From contig NC_134710.1 in the NCBI RefSeq assembly GCF_043290135.1, forward strand, positions 137,972,155 through 138,036,154: a stretch of 64,000 nucleotides of DNA, read 5' to 3'. Positions 37,804 to 48,923 of the stretch are shown here, piece after piece. Position 1 is the stretch's first letter, and each line of letters starts with the position of its first letter. The position numbers and the translations under genes are program-made. Source of the DNA: Rhipicephalus microplus (Eukaryota > Arthropoda > Arachnida > Ixodida > Ixodidae). The notes under the pieces were generated by a model that did no database searches, was not told where the DNA came from, and saw nothing but the letters and a program-made list of their open reading frames with translations.

Positions 37804-38060
37804 TTGACTGATCGATGTATGGGGTTTAACGTCCCAAAACCACCATATCATTATGGGAGACGCCGCAGTGGAGGGCTCTGGAAATTTCGACCACCAGGGG
37901 GTTCGTTAACGTGCACTCAAATCTGAGCACACGGGCCTACATTTCTGCCTCCATTTTTTCCGCCTCAATCGGAAATGCAGCCGCCGCAGTCGGGATTTGA
38001 TCCCCCGACCTGCCGGTCAGCAGCCGGGTACCTTAGCCACTAGCCCACCACGGCGGGGCT
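37804..38060 (-). mobile_element. Ruka-type SINE, minus strand
   Basis: It is a full-length reverse-complement copy from GGGGTTTAACGTCCCAAAAC to the head CACTAGCCCACCACGGCGGG. It is flanked by a 12-bp duplication with one mismatch (ACGTCGCAAGTG / ACGTTGCAAGTG) at 37792-37803 and 38061-38072. It abuts the LINE fragment at 38061-38375. Confidence 0.9.
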
Positions 38061-38375
38061 ACGTTGCAAGTGATTTGTATCTGAAACCGCTTACGACAAG
38101 ACAAACCCGGCATCGACAAACTCATTCATTAACACCGTATTTCACCAGAACAAACATTTTCAAATACTCGTTCTTTCCTCGAACCATAAACGACTGGAAC
38201 TGCCTACCTCAATCGTTAACCAGCTCTGTAGAGGCACTTGAGCGTATTTAACCATGACCTATGTTTTTGTATCTTTTGTATATGATGTATCTTTTTTGTT
38301 CTTGCTGTTTTACACCTGTGTGCAATGTTATGATCTTTGCCCTTAAATGGGCCTGCAGTATTTTGTGAATAAAAA
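38061..38375 (+). mobile_element. LINE ORF2 C-terminus and 3' UTR with poly(A)
   Basis: The reading TRTNIFKYSFFPRTINDWNC and then LPQSLTSS is the conserved C-terminal tail (FFPRTI-x-W-N-x-LP) of many animal LINE reverse transcriptases. It is followed by a stop near 38249, a 3' UTR with GTGTGCAATGTTATGATC, GAATAAA at 38366 and an A-run. The 5' end is replaced by the SINE at 37804-38060. Confidence 0.8.
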
Positions 38376-39149
38376 AAAAAGTGTAATTACCAGTCATGTC
38401 AGGCGGCTCGTGCGATTCGCTTGTGTGGTCAACGTTTTGCCATCTCCTTTTCTTTTGGTTCAATGTGGCGTGTCATCTTTCCCAGCTTTGCGTGCGTTGT
38501 GCAGCTGCTGTTCCTGCTGGTGGATGGACAGAGAAATGGGATGCTGTTTAAAGAAAATCCGATGATTTCTGGTGCGTGGATAAGCATGTGGTTCTGTGCA
38601 GAGAAATTATTCTGGTTCATAAGTGCACCGAAGAATAGCGCAGAGAAGGAGAAAGTACTGAGAAAGTGGGAATAAATTCTACATTAAAGCTTCACTTTTC
38701 GGGCGTGACTTCAGTATGAGCTGTTGTTATTATCGTACTGGTTAGTATTCCCAAATAGTTCTTCACAAACTGATGCACTCAACAACATGTTAGTTTTTCT
38801 AGAACTGGGGCCTCCCAGTAGGCTTTCACCGTTTTTGATGCCTCGCGATGATCAGTCTTAGCATTAACGATTATACCAAGCGCTCAGCTATCTGTTAATT
38901 GGTAATTGTAACATTGAGCTTACACTAAGATAGGCTATAGCATAACCTCAGAGTGACGTCGGGGTTTTTTTTTTTTTTTTTGCTTTTTAAGGAGACAGAG
39001 GAGGAAGGGGTCGGGGAGGTGAGGGAGAGAGAATTCTGATGAAAATGCCAGGCAGATCAGGCAATCCTTTTTTTTTTGCGTTTTCTTGGCTCTTCGCCAC
39101 TTAACACGTGGAATATTGGAATGTATGTACTATTGACGTATATACTCTT

Positions 39150-39265
39150 GGGGGAGACAGGTGGGCAGGGGAGATTGAGAAGCTTGCAGGTGTAACGCTA
39201 CAGCAGAACCGGGTTGACTGGCGGAACATAGTACAGGCATTGGCCGTGTAGTGGACGTCGTCTGA

Positions 39266-39327
<62 letters not shown>
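39150..39327 (+). mobile_element. RTE-like LINE 3' end with (ATT)n tail
   Basis: TTGAGAAGCTTGCAGGTGTA, GCAGAACCGGGTTGACTGGC and GTAGTGGACGTCGTC are the same 3' region as at 9115. It ends in (ATT)n instead of (GAT)n (39265-39327). Confidence 0.65.
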
Positions 39328-39328
<1 letters not shown>

Positions 39329-39540
39329 GGCTTCTGTGGTGGTCTAGTAATTATGTATGGTGCTTGACTCGCAGGATCTAATGTAAACCACATTTTGATG
39401 GAGTCAAAATGTTAGAAACCGGTGTGCTACGTATAGTTTCACGTTAAAGAACTCCAGAAGGTCATTTTTTTTTTTCCAGAACCATCCGCTGCGGCGCCTC
39501 GTCTCAATCATATCGTGGTTTAGGGACGGGAAACCCAAAC
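39328..39540 (+). mobile_element. Decayed Ruka-like SINE
   Basis: It has GGTGGTCTAGTAATTA, GGTGCTTGACTCGCAGG, TTTCACGTTAAAGAACTCCA and TCAATCATATCGTGGTTTAG in order, with many changes and a run of T in the body. It follows the (ATT)n tract of the RTE fragment at 39150-39327. Confidence 0.65.
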
Positions 39541-39964
39541 AAGTATTATTTACCGTTTACTGTTGTGTCCGTTAATACCGCTAATGCGGCCAAGCCACAT
39601 AGCCACATTTCGGGCCCCTGGCTGACGTCAGGACGGCCTTTTCAATCCGTGAGCCCTATTTTACCTGCAGATGTGCATTAACTGCTTCAACTTTGAGGGC
39701 GAAACTCATTCAGGAAGATATCCCTTGCTACCACATATTCCTTGCCAATACGATCGAGGGCCTTTGCCAGAATCCAAGCACAGTGCACATTGTGCTCGAC
39801 CGTTAAAGGTGGGTGTTCCGTGTAGGAATGAGTCCGAGTGAACTACTCAACTTGGGCAGGAATGGAGGAAGGTATACTTGGCGCTGCATAAAGTTAGTTT
39901 TAGCCGTGCTTCTAAAACTATGGCCCCTACGTAAAACGATTTAAAATGTACCATATGGCTGGAG

Positions 39965-39965
<1 letters not shown>

Positions 39966-40010
<45 letters not shown>

Positions 40011-40330
40011 GCCTGACTACGCCCACTGCAGGGCAAAGACCTCTCCCATGATCCGCCGATCAATCCGGTCTTGTGCTTTCCGCTGCCACGTTATACCCGC
40101 AAACTTTTTAATCTCATCGGCGCACCTAACTTTCTGTCTCCCCTTCGTGCGTTTGCCTTCTCTGTGAATCCAGTCAGTTACCCTTAACGACCAGCGGTTA
40201 TCCTACTTACGTGCTACGTGTCCGGCCCATGTCCATTTATGTTTCCCGATTTCAACTATGATATCCTTCCTCCGCTGCGTCACAGGTCTGATCGCCGCCT
40301 TGGACAGTTGCTTCGCAGCTGCTGGGGACT
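39966..40330 (-). mobile_element. RTE-like LINE 3' end, minus strand, best preserved
   Basis: On the minus strand an open stretch reads VRCADEIKKFAGITWQRKAQ, then DRIDRRIMGEVFALQWA and a stop, directly followed by the (CAT)n/(ATG)n tail at 39966-40010. Upstream parts up to about 40330 still match the family (a block for GREGK/RTRGRQK-like codons) but with shifts. It is the longest RTE-like 3' fragment in the window and lacks the endonuclease and most of the RT. Confidence 0.75.
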
Positions 40331-41599
40331 GAGGGCCAAGGGTTAATTGATGTGTTCATGCGAGGTTATGGCCAGGTACTGCACCAGGGTGGCCAATCCT
40401 GTTCTGGTGAGGGAGTGCATTACCGTTAGATGGTCGCCCGTGAGGCCACACCCCAGACTTTTTTTTTTGTTTTGCAAATCTCCAAATAACTCATCTCCAA
40501 ATAACGGAGTTCGGATGCCGTGTGGCAATTTTCTTCTTCTGGTGGGTAGCTTCTAATGTTATAGCTGGAAATCGCCCACCGCCGAAGTTCCATGCAGAAC
40601 ATCATTGGCAAACGGCGAGTGATGTGTATCCGTATACATATTCGTCAGTCGGTCAGCTGAAGGCTGTGATGCAGAGAAACATTTCCTTCTTTCTTTCCCA
40701 CTTCATCGCTAGAAGCTGAATTCTTGTAATAACCATCTTTATTTTCTGTATCATTTTCTCTCTCTCTCAGATCAAATGAGTCGCTTTGTGCTTGACAGGG
40801 TGGAAGAGAAATTTAAGAGCCATAAGCGGTGCATTCGACGTGGCAACAACTGAATCGCGTGTGCATGCCGTCCTATAGTCGCGAGGGGCAAGCACCGACG
40901 AAGCGTTCGTTCGTTCGAACACCCGCAGCGCCGTTTTCGCTCCAGCTGCTCGCATCATCGGCACTTGTTTGCCGTCTTCCGAGCCCTGACTCCGCGCTGC
41001 CAGCTGACGTCACTTTTTCTTTTTTTCTGCTTCTTCTTCTTGACGTGTAATCGGGGCGGCGTCTTCTTCTCGTCCCTGTTTCTTCTTCTGGCCCGACCGT
41101 GGCTTTTATTTGGCGGGAGCGAGTCCAGCTCGCTGTTTATCCGATCAGCTGACGGCTGCCGAGACGAGTGTGTACTTACGAGGCGGCAGACAATGACCTG
41201 TTTCGCATTGCCTGCTGCTGCATCGAGGGCCGTGCCGAAACTGCACGAGCGCGCATCTGGGCGCAGGAGACGACGTGGCGATCAAGCGCGCCAGCGAGCG
41301 GCCCTTTTGTCTTTCGCGCCCTCCTATCGCGTGCTCGCCGTCCGGCCTCCTCTTGTCCGCCCTTTGTGTGCTGCACTGCCCTGCGGCGACCGCGGCCTGA
41401 GGCAGCCTTCCGAGCCTCGGACATGGCGGCTTTGTGCGCAGCCTCGCTTCTTCGTTTTTTTTTTCATTTTTTTGTAAACGCTCGTGCAACGCAGGCTTTC
41501 GCAGCGACATTCGGTGACGCGATATTTGCAGAAAGGAGCTTTGCGCTTTTGGCGGCGAGTGTCCGCAGGCTGCATTAACCAAAGCTAAACCACGAGCGG
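40331..41599. other. Intronic stretch with GC-rich block
   Basis: 40900-41570 is GC-rich and open in at least five frames at once (up to 170 codons). That points to composition, not a gene. T- and C-rich runs lie at 41010-41090. Confidence 0.4.
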
Positions 41600-41720
41600 G
41601 AGAAACAGCACACACGCACAGCGCCGACTGACAACAGAGTTTATTATCATTTGACCATAAATAGGAAAAACTAAGGTGACGTCACAGAAATAACAAAGCG
41701 CTTCTCCTTTTAGTTTTCTT
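41600..41720 (-). mobile_element. Penelope-like element 3' terminus remnant
   Basis: AGCACACACGCACAGCGCCG, then ACTGACAACAGAGTTTATT, matches the terminal region of the Penelope-like copy at 32590. No coding part is seen. Confidence 0.45.
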
Positions 41721-42544
41721 TGTCCCGTCTCGACGGGCTGTTTTTCACGCTCAGCCAGCTAACAAGCGGTGTTGCTTAACCTGGACCCAATTTTTCTTAA
41801 CCCGGATGTTTTTCTGCAAGAGAAGTTCTGAGCTCCGGGGTGTCCCTTTACTATCACAATTTGTTCGAGTGCTCCCTGAATATTCCTGTGCATTATACTG
41901 CGATCAATCCAACGTAAAGTGTATCTTGCTTCCCATAGCTTCAGGTTTTCTGATTGCGTCTGTGGCTGTGTACTGATGAAGGGCGCCGCGCAGCAAGGCA
42001 GCATTTATGTGAAGTGGACCACCATGGTATATACATGATATTGTCTCTTGGTTACACGTTTACATAAATGGGACATGTTGTGAGTTATTGCTTTAAATGG
42101 TAATTCTAACTTTGCATTAGTACGCTCAATGCGCTTTAAATTCATTGGCTGGTGTTTTCCAGCCGACTCGGTGCTTCCCGACTGCAGCGGTCGGTACCCG
42201 GGCGAGTCCGTATTTGAATAGAACTCGTGCTCTCTGGAGTTGGCTACTGCACGTGTATTCCTTAATTACCATTCAGGTTATGCTGGTGACACGACACATC
42301 CGTTGCGTCAAAACTGATTCGTGGGAAGGTGGGAGAGGGCTAGGGAATTTTTATTTAGCCGCTTCCGGCAACATTCGCGGCCAGTGGCAAGTCTGCAAAA
42401 TAACATCCTTATGATGTAATAAAGTCCGTAGCAACGTCGCTGTTGACATTCGTAACAACATCCGATGAATCTGGCTTTACAAAAATTCGTAGCAGAACCG
42501 TGCATGTCTTTTCGCGTGACATCCTACTGTGTCATTTTCAGATT

Positions 42545-42765
42545 TTCATGCCGGGGCGGATCAGAGCATGGCTGTGGCCTTCGGCTTCTAAATACGAAGT
42601 CGCGGGTTTGGTTACCGTCCACAATGGCCGGAGTTGGAATGGAAAGAAAGCTCGATTGCCGTTCTTTCAGGCGCGTTTTAGCCCTCGAAATGATCAGGAG
42701 CCTCCTCGGAGGGGGGGGGGGGGGTCTCATACCATGTCGCTTTGCGACTTCACACTCCACGTATT

Positions 42766-42824
<59 letters not shown>

Positions 42825-42850
42825 TAGTCAATTAGTCAATCAGTCTATCA
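42545..42850 (+). mobile_element. Possible very old SINE with expanded (AATC)n tail
   Basis: The segment TCTAAATACGAAGTCGCGGG followed by TTTGGTTACC resembles a decayed tRNA B-box region. A 14-base G run follows, and then about 80 bp of (AATC)n (42765-42845), the tail unit of Ruka-type SINEs. The body is otherwise not alignable by eye. Confidence 0.35.
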
Positions 42851-45761
42851 ATTGGTACACATTTTCAGCGTCATTTTTAGTTTTTCTCTAGCATATTGTA
42901 GCGGCGGCCATTGCGAAATCCTGGCGACTGAACTCTCTCTATACTCGCCTGCATCTAAAGAGACGCGCAGTACGTCGACGCTTCAACATTCTGTCCGATA
43001 CACAGGACGTTCCAATGAAAACACGCTGACGCGCGTCAGGCGTTCGGAGAACCGAGCGCGAATCGATTTGTGCGCTGCCTCTCACCTCGTCCCCCTCTCG
43101 ATGGGGGGTCTTCACGTTGTTGCCGATCGTCCGCTCAGCCGACGTGTTGTGCGCCTTCTCGTCTCTGGCGCACGTATATAGTTCGTGCCCAAACTGAATG
43201 CAACGATATACGGCGACGAGGAAAGTTGCTATGGCTGCTCTCCTTCATCGTTTTTTATTTCTTTCTCGACGAAGAAGGGCGGCCCATATGAGGCCGTCCG
43301 CGTGACACACCTCATTAATTATACGGTGATGGACTCGGCGCACTGACCTGCCGTTTTATGCTCGCAATGTATTCGTGCGTACGTGATGTAGAAAAGTTTA
43401 CTTCGTTGTCATCCTTAGGGGTAGCTTTCACTTAATAAATGGTTCCCATGCAAATATGATAATGGTCTATAGGCAATTTCTCAACATCAAGCTAAATTTG
43501 TCGGTCGCAAAAGTTCAGCGATCGCTGGTAATGCAAGAGGGTGTCACTGTTGCGTTATGTCAAATACTAGATTTAGTACTTTAACACGAAAGTGTTTCAT
43601 GCCGGGGGCCACCAACATTTCAGAGACTACTTTTGTCACAGCAATGGTGTACAAAAATAACATGGTCAGAAGAGAAACAAAAAAAAATTGTCCGTCAGTG
43701 GTACCCATGATTTCTGGATTGACGATAACAGCTGGCGGGTGCGCTACAGCGCCTTGCCGACACGCTTTGTATAGGCTTAAAAAAACAAAACATGCATTTT
43801 ATATCTAGCACTGCCCCCTCACGGTATTCTAGGTAAAGTGTAATAATGTATCATGGCCGTGGAATCCACCATTAGTTCCTTTAACGTTACGCGTACATCC
43901 TATTTGACGCGTTTGGACTATGGGATAACTGCAATTTTGCCAACGCCTTACACACTGCTAGGTCGCGACCTCACTCAGGGTGTCGGAGTGGCTCATATAT
44001 AATCCATCCAAGCCAAAAATAATTCTGCAACGCATAAAGAAACGCACCTGCTTCGCCATATTCGACGTTCCTCCTTACCCTCGCCACACGTTGAATTCTG
44101 GCCGGCCAACAGCGAAGACCAACGCGCGTTGCGTTTCCCTCCGATGGGGCAATGGCAGGGGCGTAGTCGGGGGGTGACACACCGGGCATGTGTCCCCTCC
44201 CCCCCGAATTTTTTCCCCATGGCCTAGAGCTTGAAAATGACCATTTTAACAAGAGTGCGTCTCCCGAATTCAAGAGTACGCTACTTTAGCCCAAGTTTGG
44301 CGCACAACCAGACACACTTTTTTGCTGTCACACTACTTTCTTTGGTTCTGCTCTCACCGTTAACTATACTATACAGCTACAACTGGCGTCCATGACCACA
44401 GGGACATGTTTAATCGTTGATCATTCATTGATCATGGACGTTAGTCTTCGGGATGCAGGTGTATCACTAAGCGTCAGTGTGGATGCGTTTACGAAAAACG
44501 GTGCTTTAACTGTCAAACAGCAACAGACATTGTATAAGCTCTCTTATATCAATGTACTCTGCAAGGAGACGTTTTACTTTCGTGTTATACAGATTCCTAT
44601 TGCGCAGGGATCTCCTATGTTTTTTTTTTTTGTTCTTGTTTCTCTATCCGATTGTGTGGAATGGTCCTCATACGAAAATTCGCACAATCTTTGTTGTCCT
44701 TCCCTCTGTACAACACAACACGAATACGGTGAAATATACTTCTGAATACTTACTCTGGGGGCGAATTTGTGATCGCCTACCTTAATATGTGCTTCAATCG
44801 GAGATACATATCAGTGGTGTGTACGCGTGTTTGTACGGTGTGCATGACTGCTCAGCTGAGGTGAGGGACATTATATATATAACTGGCACGAGAGGCGCAA
44901 GGTCTGTGTTTTGTTTCGTGTTCTGGTACCGCAACCAACACCTTACGATCTCATATCGTGCCGGCTGCAGGTCCGTTCGTATTATGGATTAAAAAGGGCA
45001 TGTTCAAATATATCTGCATTTGGTACATCGCATGGCCATGGCTACGACGGGTCGCCGCCATATGAGTCGCGTGGTCATGGCGCATCGATGGAGGATTCCT
45101 TCTGCCTAGTATATGCTACCCGCATATGCGCGCTTCGTATTTGAATGCGTAAGAACGCACCACTATCACCTGACCTTCGTATATATACTTTCGGTTTTCA
45201 CTTCATCTAACCGAGTTAAGCGCTATGCACCGCTTCATTCTATATGTGCCTCTTAAACCTCATGTCTGTCATTTTGACTCCAATCGCACTGTAACGTACT
45301 TAGGAATATTCAATACTATTACTGCAGCGGCGTCTGCAATGCTTTTTGCGCTAATTTTTTTATGCGTGTGGCGCTTGATACGTAAAGTGGTGGCGACTGT
45401 GATCAGCTATGCTATAGCCAATATCGCAGTATTTGTGCAGGCGTTTCCTATGTTGACGGGGCCGGTGTTGATGTGTTACTTACCGCGCTCTGTTGAAGCG
45501 TTTCGTATGTCGTTTCAGAAAGTGTATGCTTTCCGTGTAATTTTATGCAGTATATGTAGATATCATACAACTTTAAACTCGCATAAAGGTCTTACTGGCC
45601 AAATATCAAATTATAAGAATGCATACAGAATGTTTCAACATGACATGAAAAGCGGCTTGAGGTGCATGTATAGATTACTGAAATAAACTGTGCTTGCATT
45701 ATTCTTTCCGTTTGTGTGGGCTTTACACCATTATATTGTAGCAGGTCAAGTTGTTTCTAAA
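42851..45761. other. Intronic stretch, one unassigned membrane-like frame nearby
   Basis: Apart from the MITE relative at 44156, no repeat was recognised. A 153-codon plus frame (45225-45686) is hydrophobic in its middle and is discussed under findings. It is not called a gene. Confidence 0.35.
44156..44235. mobile_element. Short relative of the CAGGGGCGTAG-type MITE
   Basis: It starts CAGGGGCGTAGTCGGGGGG, has GTCCCCTCCCCCCCGAATTT, and reaches CCCCATGGCCTAGAGC, which resembles a decayed right end. No convincing duplication was found. Confidence 0.4.
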
Positions 45762-45926
45762 TGCACTTATTTATTTATTTATACTTATACCTACAGCGCC
45801 CTCTGGGGGCATTGTTGAAGGGGGGTTTATAAATTCAAAGTACATTTAAATAAGTGGGGACAAGTTGAATTGCACGGCAAAATTTATTTATTTATAAATA
45901 AGTATAAATAAATAAATGTACTTACT
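45762..45926. repeat. TTTA-rich inverted repeat around a retroposon end
   Basis: Left arm GCACTTATTTATTTATTTAT (from 45763) and right arm ATAAATAAATAAATGTACTT (to about 45922) pair with few mismatches. Between them lies ACAGCGCCCTCTGGGGGCAT, then GAAGGGGGGT. The left half resembles the (TTTA)n element at 26697. Confidence 0.6.
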
Positions 45927-46520
45927 AGGGGTTAGTTATAGCTGCAAGCTAGCTTCGCCCTTGGGCGGATGCGTAAGCTTGCTCATTTACAGCACCTATG
46001 GCCGACGATCGATTACCAAGGCGTTCACTAATAGGTCACCTTATATGGGTGACTACAGTTGCGAAATGTGACCTGCGCATCGACCGTGCACAATGGATGC
46101 TGCCAGCTCCAGTTCACATACCTGTGGTCACCGACATTTTAGGGGCGGGCTGCGCATGGGAGAGTTCATAAACCGAGGTCTGCCGTAATAATGAGTGCCA
46201 TTGTGGCAAGCCAAGCGGCACAGTGCAGAGCGAGCCTCCAAGTGCCGCTTGTGTGGGCGCGGCTGCGTCACGTAGTCGAACGTGTCGTCGTCGTCCCGTG
46301 GGCTCCGCGGGCGTGGGGTTCTGCGGCAGAATGAGGCCGCTGGGCCCTCTCGCTCACCGTGGCCCAGTCTCGTCCCACCCTGGACACTTCGTGGGCACGG
46401 CGGCCTTCGCGGACCCGCCGCATTCCGCGCTCTTCTCGTAATTATTCTTATAATTGTGATTACCACGCTGGATGCTTAACGCCGGACATGAACTTTCGTA
46501 TGTTGTTGAATAGCAAGCAG

Positions 46521-46720
46521 CAGGCGCGTAGCCAGAAATATTTCTCGGAAGGGGGGGCGGGGGGGGGGGGGGAGCACCATTTTCAATTCGAAAGGGGCAC
46601 CCCCTTAAAGTGGACATTTTTCGCTCTCTATGCCATGACGAAAAAAATTCCCGGAGGGGTGGGTGGGTGGGGGGGGGGTCACGTACCTGGTGCGCCACCC
46701 CATGGCTACCTACGCCCCAA
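46521..46720. mobile_element. hAT-like MITE, 200 bp
   Basis: The left end is CAGGCGCGTAGCCAG and the right end, read inward, is TTGGGGCGTAGGTAGCC, an imperfect terminal inverted repeat of the CAGGGGCGTAGCC type. A perfect 8-bp duplication GCAAGCAG lies at 46513-46520 and 46721-46728. The interior holds a 15-base G run and GTGGGTGG repeats. It is non-coding. Confidence 0.78.
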
Positions 46721-46816
46721 GCAAGCAGAAAACACGCATTTCGCTGTTTCGTTCTCTTTTTTTCTTTATTTTAACATTGAGCCATTGGACAGTCACTACT
46801 AAAAGAAGGTAGCGCT

Positions 46817-46818
46817 TT

Positions 46819-46886
<68 letters not shown>

Positions 46887-47014
46887 TTTATTTCTTTTTC
46901 TTTCTTTTTCTTTCTTTCTTTCTTCTGACCCGCAGGTCGCGGGATCGATACCCGGCTGCGGCGTCTGCATTTTCTTCCTTTCTTTCTTTCTCTTTCTTTT
47001 TCTTCCTTTCTTTT

Positions 47015-47074
<60 letters not shown>
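46817..47074. repeat. (CTTT)n microsatellite in two blocks
   Basis: The blocks at 46817-46924 and 46972-47074 are separated by a 48-bp SINE head piece. The same SINE piece follows the second block, so block plus SINE head is duplicated in tandem. Confidence 0.95.
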
Positions 47075-47075
<1 letters not shown>

Positions 47076-47742
47076 TGACCCGCAGGTCGCGGGATCGATA
47101 CCCGGCTGCGGCGCCTGCATTTTCTATGAAGGCGAAAATGCTGTAGGCCCGTGCGCTCAGATTTGGGTGCTCTTCAAAGCATAGAGTTTCCTAATATACA
47201 CTATAGAGGGAACTCTGGCGCTAGTGTCTATGGGAGCTGCAACGCACGGCGCTTCAGCGAGCATGGGAATGATAGGTAGTACATACATTTGTCTAATTTT
47301 CGTACTTCTGGCCTGCCTCTGGCTCCGTGTGTGTTCGTGTGGCTCGGAGCTGTTTTTTTTTTTCGACACACAAAAAATGAGCAAATGTTCAGCGTTTGCG
47401 CTTCACAACCTTATTCTTTTAGGCTTAGCATTTCAAATCGGGTCACAAAGCTCAGAAGGGTTGGTTCTTTCCTTCAAAACGAAACCGTAACCAGTAATAA
47501 ACGAAGCCGCAAGTACGATTTGCCACCCGCAAGTACGAAGACTAGGCAAATGTGTGTACTACCCATCATTCCCATGGTCGCTGAACGATCGCAGCGCCAG
47601 GGTCCCCTCTAGTTGTTTTTAGGAAACTCTATGCGTCAAAGAACCCCGGGTGGTCGAAATTTCCGGAGCCCTCCACTACGGCGTCTCTCATAATCATATG
47701 GTGGTTTTGGGACGTTGAACCCCACATATAAATCAATCAGCT
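46925..47742 (+). mobile_element. Ruka-type SINE interrupted by a MITE and by CTTT repeats
   Basis: The SINE starts within its tRNA head at CTGACCCGCAGGTCGCGGG. A first 48-bp piece (46925-46971) is followed by more CTTT repeats. The same head piece recurs at 47075 and continues to 47171. After a 454-bp MITE it resumes at 47642 with AACCCCGGGTGGTCGAAATT and ends at the ACATATAAATCAATC tail. The duplicated head inside a CTTT tract suggests tandem duplication of about 150 bp by slippage or unequal exchange. Confidence 0.85.
47180..47633. mobile_element. hAT-like MITE, 454 bp, nested in a SINE
   Basis: Both ends share an inverted repeat of about 100 bp with mismatches. The first 14 bases, CATAGAGTTTCCTA, pair with TAGGAAACTCTATG, and CATGGGAATGAT pairs with ATCATTCCCATG. 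It is flanked by an 8-bp duplication with one mismatch, CTTCAAAG at 47172-47179 and CGTCAAAG at 47634-47641. Removing it restores the SINE core GTGC-ACGTTAAAGAACC, so the insertion site is exact. An 8-bp duplication and a CA...TG end fit hAT. No transposase frame is present, so it depends on an element elsewhere. Confidence 0.85.
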
Positions 47743-48129
47743 GATACGTGAGAAGTAACTGATACCTCAAAAGTAAGTGATGCGTTATCTTTCTTCGGGT
47801 GGGAGTTCGTGAGAATGCATGCGCATGCCTACCATTTTTCATGTTTCTGACAAAAAAGTCCATGTTATTTTATACCTTTGTGGATTGCAGTGTCTAAAAG
47901 AAATCTATGCGGGGAGTAGCGCTTGGCGGTGCAGTGTCTCACGACAAGCGAAATTAGGGTTTCTTTAGTAAGGGAGTCTGAGATCGTTTCTGCACTGCGT
48001 TTAACTGTCTGTATGCGTGCAAGCTCGTCTGTTTTACGCATTGCGTGAGTGCCGTTTTTTTATAACAGGCGGTTCTATCGAGTTCTCATCTGTAATTAGG
48101 ATTGAAAACTTAGCCTCTTGGGTTTAGTT

Positions 48130-48250
48130 TGTGCGGAACACACAGATAGGACGAATAAGGAAAAAACACGCGTGAACAGGCGCCGACTCTCAGCTGAATT
48201 TAAGGAAAAGCTAGGAAAAGAAGGAAGTAAATCTATAAGCGCTACGTGAG
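48130..48250 (-). mobile_element. Penelope-like element 3' terminus remnant
   Basis: CGGAACACACAGATAGGACG, then GGCGCCGACTCTCAGCTGAA, matches the same terminal motif as at 32640 and 41620. It is short and lacks the GIY-YIG frame. Confidence 0.45.
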
Positions 48251-48699
48251 ACCCTCCATATTACTATACGCTATAGGTTTTGTTATAGAAAGACGCATGC
48301 CCCACGCGTCATACATGGTTCATCTTACGTCAACGCGGGTGCTGGTAAAAAATTGATACTATTTGTCCGATAGCTTCATTGACGGTTGACTCACGCAACC
48401 ATATATCTCCCCCCCCCCCTTTTTTTTTTGGATGTATTCTGTTGTCTGTCGTGCATGCTGTACTTTATACTTGGATAATATCACTGCAATGGGTCGAACA
48501 CTCGCATCTTCGGTATTCAGCTGATAAGTGTGATGGCTTTGTTTCAACCAGCGATCTGTTGTGTAGGCTCAATCGACTTCTCATTTAGACATCTTCCGTT
48601 TTTGGCCTGTATACCCGTTTGTACGCAGGAAAACGAGATATGGTGTACCGCGCCAATTACCCTGTCGGTGTATGGGACGTGTTTCTTCTTACGCCTCTA

Positions 48700-48923
48700 T
48701 ACGCATTTCTTCAGCAGAGCATCGGACGCGTTATTCGAATGTCGCAGGTTCGGTTCCTGCCCAGGGCAAGTTATTTTTTCGTCCCCTTTTCTTTCGTCAA
48801 ATTTACGATACAATTACTTTTAATAACATCCTCCATACTTTTCCCGGTACGACTGTCTGTAAAATCTCATTAATATTGTATCTAGCAGAGAAAACGAGCC
48901 CTTAAATGTACACCTCTTTCCTT
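48700..48923 (+). mobile_element. tRNA-related SINE of another family
   Basis: A tRNA-like stretch (CGCGTTATTCGAATGTCGCA, then GGTTCGGTTCC at 48747-48758) is followed by a T-rich body. The body includes CGTCCCCTTTTCTTTCGTC, TACTTTTAATAACATCCTCC, TCTCATTAATATTG and GAGCCCTTAAATGTACACC. From memory this combination recurs in arthropod sequences as a tRNA-derived repeat. Only one copy is present here, so family assignment is tentative. Confidence 0.5.

Noticed and set aside
40967..41615. Frames of 136-170 codons on both strands
   Set aside because: At least five frames are open at once in a GC-rich block; no family likeness or splice structure.
46710..47120. 136-codon Lys-Glu-Arg frame
   Set aside because: It is a translation of the (CTTT)n microsatellite and the embedded SINE head.
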